A stretch of DNA of 47,796 nucleotides from Chara braunii (taxonomy: Eukaryota > Streptophyta > Charophyceae > Charales > Characeae), in contig BFEA01000245.1 of the NCBI GenBank assembly GCA_003427395.1, positions 106,784 to 154,579 on the forward strand. The letters run 5' to 3'. Below are positions 1-10,679 of this stretch, piece after piece. The translations under genes and the position numbers were made by a program. Every line of letters starts with the position of its first letter. Positions within the stretch are counted from its first letter, which is position 1. The notes below the pieces were generated by a model. The model did not search any database and was not told where the DNA came from. It saw nothing but the letters and a program-made list of their open reading frames with translations.

Positions 1-850
1 TTTCTTTTCCTGATTGTGCAGGTAGGTTGGGAGATGCATGTGAGAAGGAATCAACATTGTTTGCTCGAGATAATAATGGGGATGCTTACCTCTCTCTCAC
101 TNAACCTGAATGCANGTNACGNAAAAGAGGNGGAACAAAAATAATAACGGGAGTGCGAANGNACNNGTGCNGGAAGAACGNAGGNCGTGGGAAAATTAAA
201 AGAAGAGAAGACAAGGGAACACCTTAGTANCTTCCCAAGAACTCCCCCATTCTATCCCGAACGACCANTATCCTTCTATGCCCGTCTAGAAATATTTTAC
301 TNCTTTCTCTTCTTAATTCGTCTAAGTCGACCCTTAGCCGGGNAGGNATAGAGCGGTTGTCTGCACCTAGGGTCTAGGCTTCTTCTCTCTAGGAGGCATC
401 CGAGGCGGGGGTTCGTTGCCTTAGGGGCCGGCCCTGTTAGCGACTCGGAGCGGACCGCTTATGCGGGGGGATACCATGCTGTTGCGGTGGAGTCAGCCCA
501 ACTTCTGAGTCCTGAACAATGTCTTCGGGCAAGGGGGAGGGGTATTTCAGACCACTTCCTAGAGGGTCGGGGGTCTTGAAGCTAGGAGCAGTCGGCTCCT
601 CGTGCTTTCAGAGAAAGGGGAGGCTGAATCTAGTACCCTGCTGGGTGGCCATATTAGGTGCCACCTACGTGTGGGAGGGTTGGCGTCACAAGAGGTCCAG
701 CCCGTGATTCAACTAGTGTTAAAAGAAGTGCAAATAGGCAATACTTTCACGGACGGACCGTGACACAAGAATCACGGCCCGAAAAGGGGAGTAAAAATTG
801 AACATTGAAATGAGTATATCTGAGTTATTTTGACAGAGTTACCGCTTCGT
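1..850. other. Unassigned sequence with ambiguous bases
   Basis: No gene can be supported here. Scattered N bases between about 102 and 347 break any frame. The first 21 bases (pyrimidine-rich, ending GTGCAG) look like a 3' splice site, so a coding exon may begin at 22, but the following frame is full of ambiguous codons. The stretch 330-720 is GC-rich with no convincing frame. Confidence 0.4.
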
Positions 851-857
851 TGTCCAG

Positions 858-1361
858 ATGCTTGCAGAGACAGTGATTCTCCGATTGTTAGGCACACGCG
901 AGGCGGCGACTAATTGGTTAGCGGTGCCAACACGATCCCGCGCCGGCAGGACACGTAGAGGAAGGCTGGTATACAACCCTCTACAGGTTTACTCGGAACG
1001 GGACTTGCCACGATTCTGGGAAGGGAGCGCGAGGAAACCACCGCGGAGTTATATTTTCTTGGTCGAGCCAGACCAACATATTGTACGATATGACTTTGCG
1101 ATTCCTAATCCATCACGAGATTATGAAGACATGAACTTAGTTGTGGTTCACGAGGACTGTCCAGAAGTAGAGAACATTTCTGAGGTTAGAGGGATGTTCC
1201 TCTATATTGTACTTCATTTGAATCATTTGCAAGGTCCGTTCGGCCTCCTTCATCATGTAAGACGGGTCCGAGCGAATAAATTTAATATCATTCGCTCGGA
1301 ACGTTTCGACGTCACTGCGTTTTATGGCGAGGCTTTTGAAAATTATGAGCGACTCTTCTAA
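858..1361 (+). CDS. Hypothetical ORF, 167 codons
   Basis: An uninterrupted 167-codon frame from ATG to TAA with balanced composition and no low-complexity sequence. I do not recognise the family. It is rich in aromatic and charged residues (for example DLPRFWEG and VEPDQHIVRYDF). Its C-terminal third has an aromatic/hydrophobic run before GPFG, then about 38 residues later YERLF. This is the same layout as the C-terminal end of the four tandem genes at 41.6-45.0 kb (FY...GPF, then DLFE), so it could be a distant relative; that is a by-eye inference. There is no membrane segment or signal peptide. The next frame (1495) begins 130 bp downstream, and both could be remnants of one longer gene. 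Confidence 0.45.
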   Translation: MLAETVILRLLGTREAATNWLAVPTRSRAGRTRRGRLVYNPLQVYSERDLPRFWEGSARKPPRSYIFLVEPDQHIVRYDFAIPNPSRDYEDMNLVVVHEDCPEVENISEVRGMFLYIVLHLNHLQGPFGLLHHVRRVRANKFNIIRSERFDVTAFYGEAFENYERLF

Positions 1362-1494
1362 CAGGTGGCTTCTTCGATATGCAGATGCCTAGCGGACGAC
1401 GGGACTTCACCAGGCCAGATATCTACTGATTCGCGACACTACGGATGAGGAGCTGATCCGGTGAGCGAAGCGACTATTACTGGCTCGAGATGGA

Positions 1495-1881
1495 GTGCCC
1501 ACACGCTGGGTTGGATTTATCGGCCTGCTCAGTGATGGGCAGGGATTTTTTCCCAACTCGCGCGCAGATGTTCGTGCCAATGTGGCCCGACTTCCGGGAG
1601 AAGTTCATGGATATACCTTGTACTTCCATCGCGCGAGGAACCTCCAATGCCTTTCTCGGGTCTTTATGAGCGTCAAAATTACCCTATCCGGGGAGCGCTA
1701 CGGCATCATCCGGATTAAAAAAACAACTACCACGCACCTGTTTCGGATGCGTCAACCGTTCTGCGCCATAGTTTGGAGGCTCGTCTCACGGGTGGTTTCT
1801 CTCTATGATACATGGAAGGACCGAGTTATGCGAGGCAGACGTATCTCCACCTTCACTTTTGATGACGAGGAACTTACGTGA
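1495..1881 (+). CDS. Hypothetical ORF, 128 codons
   Basis: An open frame of 128 codons on the same strand as the 858 ORF and 133 bp after it. It is basic and hydrophobic with an acidic tail (FTFDDEEL). No domain is recognised. It may be a fragment of the same decayed gene as 858-1361, or chance. It ends inside the first of a series of inverted repeats. Confidence 0.25.
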   Translation: MPTRWVGFIGLLSDGQGFFPNSRADVRANVARLPGEVHGYTLYFHRARNLQCLSRVFMSVKITLSGERYGIIRIKKTTTTHLFRMRQPFCAIVWRLVSRVVSLYDTWKDRVMRGRRISTFTFDDEELT

Positions 1882-2240
1882 CTCGACCAGTCACGGGCCG
1901 ACAGGTTTATCCTGGCTGAGCGCACCATCTCGAGTCAGGTGCAGTGGTAAGTGGTTCTTTTGTAGAGCCACATCTACGTGACTCTACAAGGGTTATAATA
2001 ACAAAAAAAAACAACAATCTTGCGTAGGTAGGCCAACGAGATGGATAGTATCTGGATTACCCCGATGATAGCACTATCATGCTTATGCATTAAGGGGTAA
2101 TCGATCGCTGAAAAATGAGTCGAGCAAAATAAAAACCGAACACCTAAGAAGGTGTCCAGTAAAAGGGCAAGGACGAAGTATCAGGAGATGAAACATCTCC
2201 ATGCCCAGTATCTGGTGTTGGGGATGTGTACTTCGTCATT
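1880..2240. other. Cluster of nested inverted repeats (hairpins)
   Basis: Three separate perfect or near-perfect hairpins follow each other. At 1962-1987, GTAGAG pairs with CTCTAC with a further CAC/GTG inside. At 2055-2102, GATTACCCC pairs with GGGGTAATC and encloses ATGATAG-CA-CTATCAT. At 2172-2237, GACGAAGTA pairs with TACTTCGTC and encloses GGAGATG-AAA-CATCTCC. There is also a 6-bp outer pair GACTCG/CGAGTC at 1880-1936. The density is higher than expected by chance and suggests a structured transcript or short palindromic insertions. No known RNA family is recognised. Confidence 0.5.
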
Positions 2241-2438
2241 CGTGGAACGGAGAGAGTAATTATTGTCTAGGAGGACGAATCGACCGATAGAATTGTCAGT
2301 CGCTCCCCCGAATAGATGTATGCGGTACGACAATATGGTCGAACCGGGGAGTTCAAACGCCTTCCAGGAGCTAGATCACTTGTTGATGTGCATGGTACCA
2401 GCGGTATTTACTTATATAAGCTGTGCATAATGGATCTT

Positions 2439-2452
2439 CCGTCTTCGGACGG
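2439..2452 (+). other. UUCG-tetraloop hairpin
   Basis: CCGTC-TTCG-GACGG is a perfect 5-bp stem closed by C-G around a UUCG loop, the most stable RNA tetraloop class. It lies 200 bp after the hairpin cluster and inside a weak 77-codon frame that I do not call as a gene. Confidence 0.4.
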
Positions 2453-3974
2453 CAGTAGCATTGTCTCTCCGGTCATGCAAGCAGGAAATGATAACCTTGG
2501 CAGGTCGTCTCGTGAAGTCGAAATGTTGTTTATGAGTATGAGATTATAACGGTACTAGGATTATACATAGGATTTCATGTTTGGTCGAGGCCGTCCTAGT
2601 CGACTGATGCTCGTTCGTACTGAGGAGATCAGCGCCCTCGGGAACGGACGACGTTCGGGTCCACTTGGCGTTAACCAAGCGTACCTATACTCCAGTGAGC
2701 GAGCAAACGCCCTCGGCTGACCTACCTCTGCAATTGCATGTAAAAGCTTTCGCATGTGGGTCGGTAGCTCGGCGGGGATATGCCCCTAAGGGTGGTGACA
2801 GCCCCTTCGGGAAGGTAAGATGTGCCCCGCGAGAACCTATCCTGTCGTAGGGGACCGTGGGATGTACAGCTGGCGCACCCGGCTAGAGCGGTGAAGGGAC
2901 AATGCAATCGCGTCCGTCTCGGCGGTTCGCGGGATTATTTACGCGTCGTCCTAAGTTGTCTCTTAATTTTGTTTGGTTATAACTCCTGTGTGACATAGCA
3001 GGGAGGGCCCTTGCTCGTGCGGGGGCTGATGCGCTCGACAGCGGCGTATAGTTGGCTCAGGCCACGAAAGTTGCGCTTGGGCACATGCACAAAAAGCAGG
3101 GCTGATACATTGAGAAGCAGGCCGTTGACCTAGGGAAAAGCAGTACTGCCGACGCATCTACCTAAGGGCCCTGCGCAGATACAGCAAACAGTCAGGCCGT
3201 GCCCAACTGAAAAGGGACCAGGCCCTCAAGTGTAGGTCTCAGGCTTGGCAAAGGGTCTGAGACCCAACCGGAAGCTACTGGAAGCTTCCAGCCAGGCCAG
3301 ACTCAGCATCAAGCACGTTGCCACTTCCATAAAGGAAGTAAGGCAGCTCAGGCTTGGGACACTGGTCAACGCTGGCAATGCGGAAGTGCTGCTACGCTTC
3401 GTCTTGATGCTGCGCTAATGCAAGGGACGCTGACGGAGCGCGAGGTGGTGAGAGGGGCACTGCAGGGCAGCGGGGCGCAGGCGGTCATAGCCGGGCTGCT
3501 GGGCGCCACGGGGTATAGCGGATGATCAGGTGGTCTTCAGGGTAGGAGGCGCTGTATGGGGTAATCAAGGTCTGATTGAGGGTGACGAGATATGTACCTG
3601 GTACATAAAGAGAGGTCGGCGATGGTTCATGTACATTGGTCTTCAAGAGTCGAAGTGATACTGTTGCATGAACCGACTGTAGGTAGGCTAGTCGGGCAGA
3701 GTAGGCTGGGCGCCGAGCACCAGACATAAGAGAGTGACTTTGGATACTGTGTTGGTGTGGCCTACGGGCTTGGACATTGGCTCATTACTTCATTGTATTG
3801 CTCTATATGGATGGTTTTCTCGATGCATTTGTACTCTCTGCTTGGGACACGAATACTTGTTCAGCTATGTGATTTCGCAACTTGGTTTTATGAATATCGC
3901 TCACACTCATATTCCTTGCACATTGTCGTCTTCTCTCTCTCTGCCTACGGTTTACCGGGCAATTCTGTTTGTGA
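2453..3974. other. No gene recognised
   Basis: About 1.5 kb of mixed, GC-rich sequence. Short open frames occur on both strands but none has coding-like composition or a recognisable motif. I see no rRNA or tRNA signature. Confidence 0.4.
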
Positions 3975-4047
3975 CGATATATATATATATATATATCGTA
4001 TATATATATATATATACAAATATATATATATGTATATATATATATAG
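3975..4047. repeat. TA dinucleotide microsatellite
   Basis: Three TA runs separated by short interruptions (CG and CAAA/TG). It is followed at 4060-4130 by a short CCGAACG-rich segment that foreshadows the palindromic array beginning near 4450. Frames read through it are low-complexity artefacts. Confidence 0.9.
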
Positions 4048-4449
4048 GATTTCCGACGTTTGGGACGGGCCGAACGCCCGAACCCGAACGTCCGAACGTT
4101 CGACACCCCCTCTCGACGCGTTCGGTCTAATGCAGATAAAAAACAAACCGGAAAAAACTATATGTTATGCAGAAGAATAAACTTAACAACATTTACCTCA
4201 ACGTTCTATCCAAATTCTTTACAAAATTTAAAATAAAATTCAAATACTAAAAATAAATAATAATAATGAAAATTAGAAAAAATAATACGAAAATTAAATT
4301 ATTGAGTGGGCGAGCACGTTTTTGACACCGCCATCTTTGGCGATTTTTCATTTTTTTTTGCGGCAACAGATGCCATGAAAATTTATATATGTTTATCGTA
4401 AATAATAGAGAATCTACAAGTAAAGTTAAAAAAAAAAATTAATTGTTTT

Positions 4450-5441
4450 ATTACCAAAATCCCGAACGCACGTCGGGATGTAATCACCCCCCGCAAAAAA
4501 CGACTAAGTAAAATCCCGAAATCCCGAAGTGCGTTTTCGGTACCGAAATCTCGAACGAGCGTCGGAATATAATCACCTCCCGAAAAAAACAACTAAGTAA
4601 AATTCCAAAATCCCGAAGTGCGTTTTCGGTACCGAAATCCTGAACACACGTCGGGATATAATCACCCCCCCAAAAAACGACCAAGTAAAATCTTGAAATC
4701 CCGAAGTGCGTTTTCGGTACCGAAATCCCGAACGCACTTCGGGATATAATCATGCCACCAAAAAAACGACTAAGTAAAATCCCGAAATCCCGAAGTGCGT
4801 TTTCGGTACCGAAATCCCGAACACACGTCGGGATATAATCAACCCCCCCAAAAAAACGACCAAGTAAAATCCCGAAATCCCGAAGTGCGTTTTCGGTACC
4901 AAAATCCCGAACGCACTTCGGGATATAATCACACCACCAAAAAAACGACTAAGTAAAATAACGAAATCCCGAAGTGCGTTTTCGGTACCGAAATCCCGAA
5001 AGCACGTCGGGATATAATCACCGTAAAAAAAAAACGACTAAGTAAAATTCCGAAATCCCAAAGTGCGTTTTCGGTACCGAAACCCCGAACGCACGTTGGG
5101 ATATAATTCCCGCCCCCCCAAAAAATGACTAAGTAAAATCCCGAAATCTCGAAGTGTGTTTTCGGTACCGAAATCCGGAACGCGCGTCGGGATATAATCA
5201 CCCCCCCCAAAAAACGACTATATAATCACCCCCCCCAAAAAACGACTAAGTAAAATCCCGAAATCCCGAAGTGCGTTTTCCGTACCAAAATTTCGAACGC
5301 GTGTCAGGATATAATCACCGCCTAAAAAAAACGACTAAGTAAAATCCCGAAATTTCGAAGTGCGTTTTCAGTACCGAAGTCCCGCACGCACTTCGGGGTA
5401 TAATCCCCCCCCCCAAAAAAAACGACTAAGTAAAACCGGAA
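4450..5441. repeat. 89-bp palindromic tandem array (array A)
   Basis: About eleven head-to-tail units. The landmark GAAGTGCGTTTT (or a close variant) recurs at 4526, 4615, 4703, 4792, 4882, 4971, 5060, 5151, 5268 and 5357, a spacing of 88-91 bp. The one exception (117 bp) is explained by a 28-bp local duplication at 5189-5244. Each unit contains a dyad: CCCGAAGTGCGTT and AACGCACTTCGGG flank the central palindrome TTCGGTACCGAA. Units are joined by a C-run/A-run linker ending CGACTAAGTAAAAT. The array ends about 210 bp before homology to the Ty3/gypsy pol region begins. Minus-strand frames of 60-93 codons read through the array and are artefacts. Confidence 0.95.
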
Positions 5442-5789
5442 GTGCAATCCCGAGATATTCGTGATTGCCCATAGTTTGTAATTCTCTAAAAAATGACACT
5501 TCGTTGTTCACAAAACACGAACTCATAAATGGACATTTCCTCTTCGCTAGCCCAAACCAAGACTTCGCCAAACGTTTTTAGCGATTTCACCAAACCTTCG
5601 TAAATAAGCTTCGCTATCCAATTCAGCGTATTTTCGTGGGTCCATTGGTCACGAGTGCAATTAAGTCTCGAAAATTATAAAAGCCCTTGGTAAACTCGAG
5701 GATGAGGATGAACAAATTGAAGCGTTTAAGAAGGCTGTAGAGACTGCTAAAGGTGGAAAGATGAAACTAAAATTTGCATCGACTCACCC

Positions 5790-5796
5790 TTTTTTA
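5790..5796 (+). promoter_or_regulatory. Putative -1 ribosomal frameshift slippery site (copy 1)
   Basis: The upstream frame reads CCT TTT TTA GGA AAA TAG, so the heptamer T TTT TTA is in the X XXY YYZ register. The upstream frame stops at TAG 5803-5805. Slipping back one base gives AGG AAA ATA GTC and on into the RT frame (IGSKRKYKPKRVKKN). The same heptamer and register occur in copy 2 and element 3. Confidence 0.7.
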
Positions 5797-7450
5797 GGAA
5801 AATAGTCATTGGGTCAAAAAGAAAATATAAGCCCAAGAGGGTAAAGAAAAACCCGGTGGCAGTCCTAATAGAAAAAGATTATGATGCAGCATTGAAAAAG
5901 GAGATGAAAATTATTAAAGTATTAAGAGAATCCGCAAGAATGGGGAATAGGGTCACCAAAGAAAGATCTGACACAATGAAGATAGACTCGGATCAGTTTA
6001 TCCTGCCTAAAAAGAAATCATATATCTTCAAAGTGTGTCAGGAGCTCTCAGGTGCATTCTCCTTTAATAATGAAGCGAGAGGGCAGTTGGACATGGATAT
6101 GATCAAGGTGGCTAAAATTTGGACAGTCGATCATGTTCCATGGAATGATAGGCCGACCAAGTATGCCCTGAAAGAAGAAGCAGAGGTTGTAAAATATCTG
6201 GACATGAAGATTGCATCTAATGTTGCTGAACCTGCTGATGAACCGTATGCTAACCACTGGTTTTGCTTTTGGAAACCAGGGGGTAGATTGAGATGGATAC
6301 AAAATCTTCAGAAGCTCAACTCTGTGACTGTACGTGATGCAGGTAGTCTACCTAATGTTGATCTCCTCTCTGAATCCTTTGTTGATCGATGCATCTATTC
6401 TCTAGTTGATTTGTATTCTGGTTATGATCAGTTTCTCATTGATCCCACTAGCCGACTAATGATTGTCATGCACAGGCCAAGAGGGCTCATTCAGATGTGT
6501 GTGGTGTCTCAAGGTTGGACTAATGGTGTGGCGGTGGCTCAAAGGGATATGATCCAAGTCATGCAAGATATTTCTCCTGAGATAACCAGCCCCTATATTG
6601 ATGACAATCCTGTAAAAAGGCCCCTGGTTAGGGATGAGACTTTGGGTCGCAGGTGGAGTCAGAAAGTTAATCTGGGAACATGCTGAAGGAGTAAAGATGG
6701 TCCTAGAGAGACTCCAGAAATATAACTTGACTTTCAGTGGACTAAAGTCCCTTTCTTCCAGCCTGAAGCAATCATCTTGGGCTTAAGATTTTTCTCCAAG
6801 GGTAGGAGCCCTGATCCCAAGAAGATAGACAAGATCTTAAATTGGCCTCTGCCACTCAAGAGAGTAACAAATGTCAGAAGCTTCTTGGGCGTCTGTGGAT
6901 TCTGGAGGATTTTTATTCCTCATTTTACTATCCTTGCAGAGCCTTTCGGGGAGATGGTAAGGCAAAGGGCTAATTTAGCATGGAATGATAAAAGACAAGC
7001 CGATGCAGAAACTCTGCAGGAAAAACTAAAAGATAGTGGTGTAGTGCTGGGAGTGTCATTCTATGATGATGAGGAGGCAAAACCCTTCATCATTGAGGCC
7101 GATGAAGGACCAGTTGCTCTGGGTGGTGTGCTCATTCAGAAAGATGAAAATGGGAAAGAGAGGTCTCTGAGATTTGAGAGCAGGACTCTCAATTCTATAG
7201 AAAAATGTTATACTCAATTCAGAAAAAAGTTGCTGACAATCATCCATAGCCTCAGGTGCTTCTGACACTACGTACTAGGAAGGAGATTCATCTTGAGGAC
7301 TGATGCATCTTCGGTGATTGGTGTCATTAAGAAACACCAACAAGTAGATCAAACAGTCAGCAGGTGGATTCCTTTCATCTGGACGTATGATTTTAAGTTG
7401 GAAAAGATTCCCACCGAGAAGAACAGAGCAGATGGTCTAAGCAGGATTGA
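5796..7450 (+). pseudogene. pol: Ty3/gypsy reverse transcriptase and RNase H (copy 1)
   Basis: RNA-templated DNA synthesis and template-strand degradation. The frame is open from the slippery site to about 6640. RT landmarks are LRWIQNLQKLNSVT, the catalytic aspartate in LVDLYSGYDQ (about 6410), SQGWTNGVAVAQRDM (P to S compared with the usual PQGW), and YIDD (about 6595). The thumb region continues at 6765 (GLRFFSKGRSPDPKK, VRSFLGVCGFWRIF). RNase H shows EADEGPVALGGVL, ESRTLNSIEKCYTQF and RTDASSVIG, then DGLSRIEW at the end of the domain. Lesions: the frame is lost between about 6640 and 6765, and a TGA at 7263-7265 replaces what looks like an arginine codon. Confidence 0.9.
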
Positions 7451-7868
7451 GTGGAGAAAAGAAGAAGAAGAAGATGTAAACGGAACGATTGAAGAATCTG
7501 CTTATGTAGATAATTTTCTGAATGAGAAAGATTGTGAGGATTATGAAGTATCATGCTCCTACAAGTGGAGTTTATGGTCTGAAGAGAAAAACAGTTGGAG
7601 AGAGATCCCTTATGCCTATTTCTATGAGTCGATTCTTGAGAAAGAAGAAGAGGATGAGTCAAATGATTGGTATGCAAAAGTTAACGCAGCAGCAGTGGCT
7701 GCTCATGAAATTAGGGAAAACTCTGGATCAAAAAAAGAAGAAGAAGGTGAAAAGAAGGAGGAAGATATATTTTTCATTTTTGAAGAATATAACGAAAGCT
7801 ATCAAGAGATAGGCAAGAAGATGGAAAAGGAACAGCTAAAGGAATATTATTGTAAAAATTCAGACTAA
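7451..7868 (+). pseudogene. Acidic RNase H-integrase linker (copy 1)
   Basis: This continues the RNase H frame. It is very rich in Glu, Lys and Asp (EEEEDVN, KKEEEGEKKEEDIFF) and links RNase H to the integrase. The frame breaks near 7865, where the integrase frame (LKRGHLFVDGKGGLPPL) starts. Linkers of this kind vary in length and sequence between elements. No domain is recognised. Confidence 0.6.
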
Positions 7869-9110
7869 AAAGAGGACATCTCTTTGTGGATGGTAAGGGA
7901 GGCCTACCTCCACTAAGGGTGGTCTGTGGTAAGGAGTGACAGTTAGAGATAATCGCTGCTTTACATGTGGGGTTTGCTGGTGGCCACAAGGTTGCTGAAG
8001 CAACTTACTCTAAGACTATCAAACTCTACTCCTGGCTTGGCATGAGAGACACGATTTTCAGATTTTGTAAATCATGTGTGTTATGTCAGAAGAGGTCTAC
8101 CACAAGAACGATAGAGCCTTTATTTCCCACTACTCACCCCGAGAAGCATAGTTCATTTAGATCTCATTACTATGTCTTTAGGCAAGGGCGGGGTGAGATA
8201 TATACTGAACATGAGAGATAACTTCTCTGTATATGTTGATGCAAAAGCTTCGATGTCTTTAGGCAAGGGCGGGGTGAGATATATACTGAACATGAGAGAT
8301 AACTTCTCTGGATATGTTGATGCAAAAGCTTCGAAAACGAAAACAGCCCAGCAAGTGGCTGACTGGATAGAAGAAGTCTATCTCAGGTATCCTTTTATCA
8401 GAAAATTTTTCTCAGACAGAGAATCAGAATTCAGAAACGAGGTTGTGAGGAGAACCACACTTAGATTGAGTGTCAGAATTCGATATGTGACTACTTACCA
8501 TCCTCAAGCGAATGCACCTGTTGAAAGAGGTCACAGGACCTTAAAAAACTCATTGGCCAAGTGGTATGAATGAAATCTCAGTAACTGGCCAAAATTATTA
8601 AGAGTTGTTATATATGCTGAAAACATCACAGTCAAGAGAACTACTGGCTATGCTCCATTCACTCTGTGGTATGGCCGATATGCTACGTTACCTATTAGGA
8701 ACATTGTGAAGACATGGTCAAGTCAAGAAAGTGATAGAGACTATTCTATTTCAGAGCTCCTCCAGATCAGAATGAGACAAATATCAGAAGTTCACCAGGT
8801 AGTGATGGATGTTGCCGAGAGAATGTTATCCATCAGATTATCAGATCAAGAAAGACGGAACAAGGAAAGATATATAAGAAAAGAGAAACTGAAAGTTTGA
8901 AATGTTGTAATTTTGTTCGACAGTTCCCTTCAGACACAGTGGACTAAAAGGTTAAAGCCCAGATGGCTCGGTCCTTACAGAATCACAGGGGAAGCAGAAG
9001 GCAAAGATTATGAGATTTCAGAGATGGATGGATCCAGGGTTCATGATATGGTGTAAGGATCAAGACTTCGTAAGTTCATTTTTAGAGACCCTGATTTGAT
9101 CCCTACAGTG
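7865..9110 (+). pseudogene. int: Ty3/gypsy integrase (copy 1)
   Basis: Catalyses insertion of the element cDNA. The HHCC zinc-binding domain is visible as HVGFAGGH and CVLC (7957-8090). The catalytic triad is D in VHLDLIT (about 8155), D in FFSDRESEF (about 8415) and E in PVERGHRTLKNS (about 8522). The C-terminal GPY/F domain is LKPRWLGPYRI (about 8955-8990). Lesions: TGA near 7938, a frameshift near 8130, TGA at 8571 and 8898, and TAA near 9054. An 81-bp in-frame duplication lies between the first two catalytic residues. No chromodomain is seen downstream. Confidence 0.9.
8172..8333 (+). repeat. 81-bp tandem duplication inside integrase
   Basis: 8172-8252 and 8253-8333 are identical apart from a GTA/GGA codon difference. 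The unit is 27 codons, so the frame is kept. It starts at MSLGKGGVRYILNM and ends at DAKAS. The near-identity contrasts with the decay of the rest of the element, so the duplication is recent. Confidence 0.97.
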
Positions 9111-9579
9111 ACCTCAAAGAGAGGGAAGAAAGGTCAGTCCTCCAAGTGGGAGAACAGTTCCAGAGAATAAAGAAAAGTGAAGTAAGACAATGAGACAGCA
9201 AGACTAAATTTTCAGCAGACTGTGATCGTCCCTGCATGATCAATTCCACATTTCAATTTTCAGCATGTCAGTTAATTCTCTATTTCAGCAAGCAACAAAG
9301 TTAGTAAGACTATATCTTTGATGCAATGCTACAGTTGATCCATGAGTCTCAAGTCCCTGAGAGTAGGAGATAGCCGTGAGATACAGTTTTCATTGAACAT
9401 TGACGCAGTGTCAAAGATCTGAGGAACTCATGGCTGTGGCACATCAGAAGATGTAATCAGTATTATTTTTATGATAAAGAGAAAAGCATGATGGGCATAA
9501 AGGAGTTCAGTTCTGTCTGATTAAGAGTTGTCAGCAGAAGGACTTCGCGTCTCTTAACTAAGTTGCCTATCTTCACTCA

Positions 9580-9795
9580 GATGAGGGAAGGGCCCTCTCT
9601 GAGATCAGCATTTCAGTATTTTCGTGGGACTGACGGGATGTCTCTTAGAAAAAATTCCCAGTTGAGGGAAGGGACCTCTCTGGGCCAGCACTGAGCATTC
9701 TTCTTGAGGCTGAAGGGATGTCTCTGGTAAGGGCTTAGTGCTGGTTATCATGTTGTTGTTCAGTGTCTCTTGAGACTGAAGGAACGTCTCTTGAG
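9580..9795 (+). repeat. Diverged tandem repeat, about 80 bp, three units
   Basis: GAGGGAAGGGCCCTCTCTG (9582) recurs as GAGGGAAGGGACCTCTCTGG (9663), each followed about 45 bp later by a GGGATGTCTCT phrase. A third, shorter unit ends GGAACGTCTCTTGAG near 9795. Confidence 0.7.
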
Positions 9796-10679
9796 AAATG
9801 TTTGTTCTATTGTGAGGCATGGGCAGTCTGCTTGTGGGTTATGATATGCTTGCCTAATTGTCTGTGTCTGGGATCTTCTTCTCTAACCTAAGAATGCATT
9901 GATTGTCGGGGCCAGCCAGAGCCTTACCGCAGTAGGTTGCAATCTGGTGGGGTCAGCAAGTCCCCGACGAGAGTGTCGAATTCCGTAGTCGACTTAGGCT
10001 AATGCTCCTGGAGTCTGGCCTATAAGGTCGAAAGGGGTCGGCTGAAACCCTATCGCAGTCAGAGGATGCAATCCAGTAAGGTTTGCCAGAGCCTGAATCT
10101 TAGTTAGACCGGTGCCTACGTTCAAAAATCTGGGCGGAGCAGCCAACGCCCTTGGCCAAAAATTGGTGGTTGAGCCGGTCCCCGACCGCAATGGTCAAAT
10201 CCGGGTTCGGGACAGTTTGACAGACGGGACGTCTACTGTCATAGGGTGACCAGACCCACTATAGTCTGGGTGTCCTAGCGAGAGTGCCAAAGAGCTGCCA
10301 TATTCGAGTAGTGGGTATGCTGGTCCTGACATGGAGGCAGGTCAAAGGGGTTCTCAAGACAAATGGTCTGACTAGTTCTGGCCTGAGGCGGGCCGAATGA
10401 GGTATGTCAGACTGACGGGACGTCTGTCATTCTTGGCCAGTGGTGGGCCAAAATCGAGGCAATCAATAAACTCTTGGGTGTGAAGAATCGTTTTTGTTGT
10501 GTCCATTATTTTATAATTTTATTTTGTCATTCTATTCTTATTTTATTCTGGGTTTTATTTTGTTTACTTGTTGCTTGGCTGATAACTATCGGGAAGCCTG
10601 TTTGCTGGGGCATAATTGTTGTCTGTGGGACGCGCTGTTTTGCAGGTATACGAAGATTTATCTGAAGTCTCTAGAGCAG

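Larger units (their letters stand above)
5650..9110 (+). mobile_element. Ty3/gypsy LTR retrotransposon relic, copy 1
   Basis: This region encodes, in order, a pre-RT linker, reverse transcriptase, RNase H and integrase with a C-terminal GPY-type domain, which is the Ty3/gypsy order. Gag and protease are missing: homology with copy 2 (28.8-36.8 kb) begins at about 5650, just after array A. There are multiple stops and frameshifts, so the copy is dead. No LTR could be defined on either side by eye. Protein similarity places it in the same clade as copy 2 and element 3. Confidence 0.9.

Noticed and set aside
2560-3160. GC-rich stretch as an rRNA fragment
   Set aside because: No conserved rRNA core sequence could be recognised.
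4450-5441. Regular repeats as a CRISPR array
   Set aside because: Units are contiguous and palindromic without variable spacers, and the sequence is eukaryotic.
4484-5571. Several minus-strand frames of 60-93 codons
   Set aside because: They read through the 89-bp palindromic array and switch frame with each unit; artefacts of the repeat.
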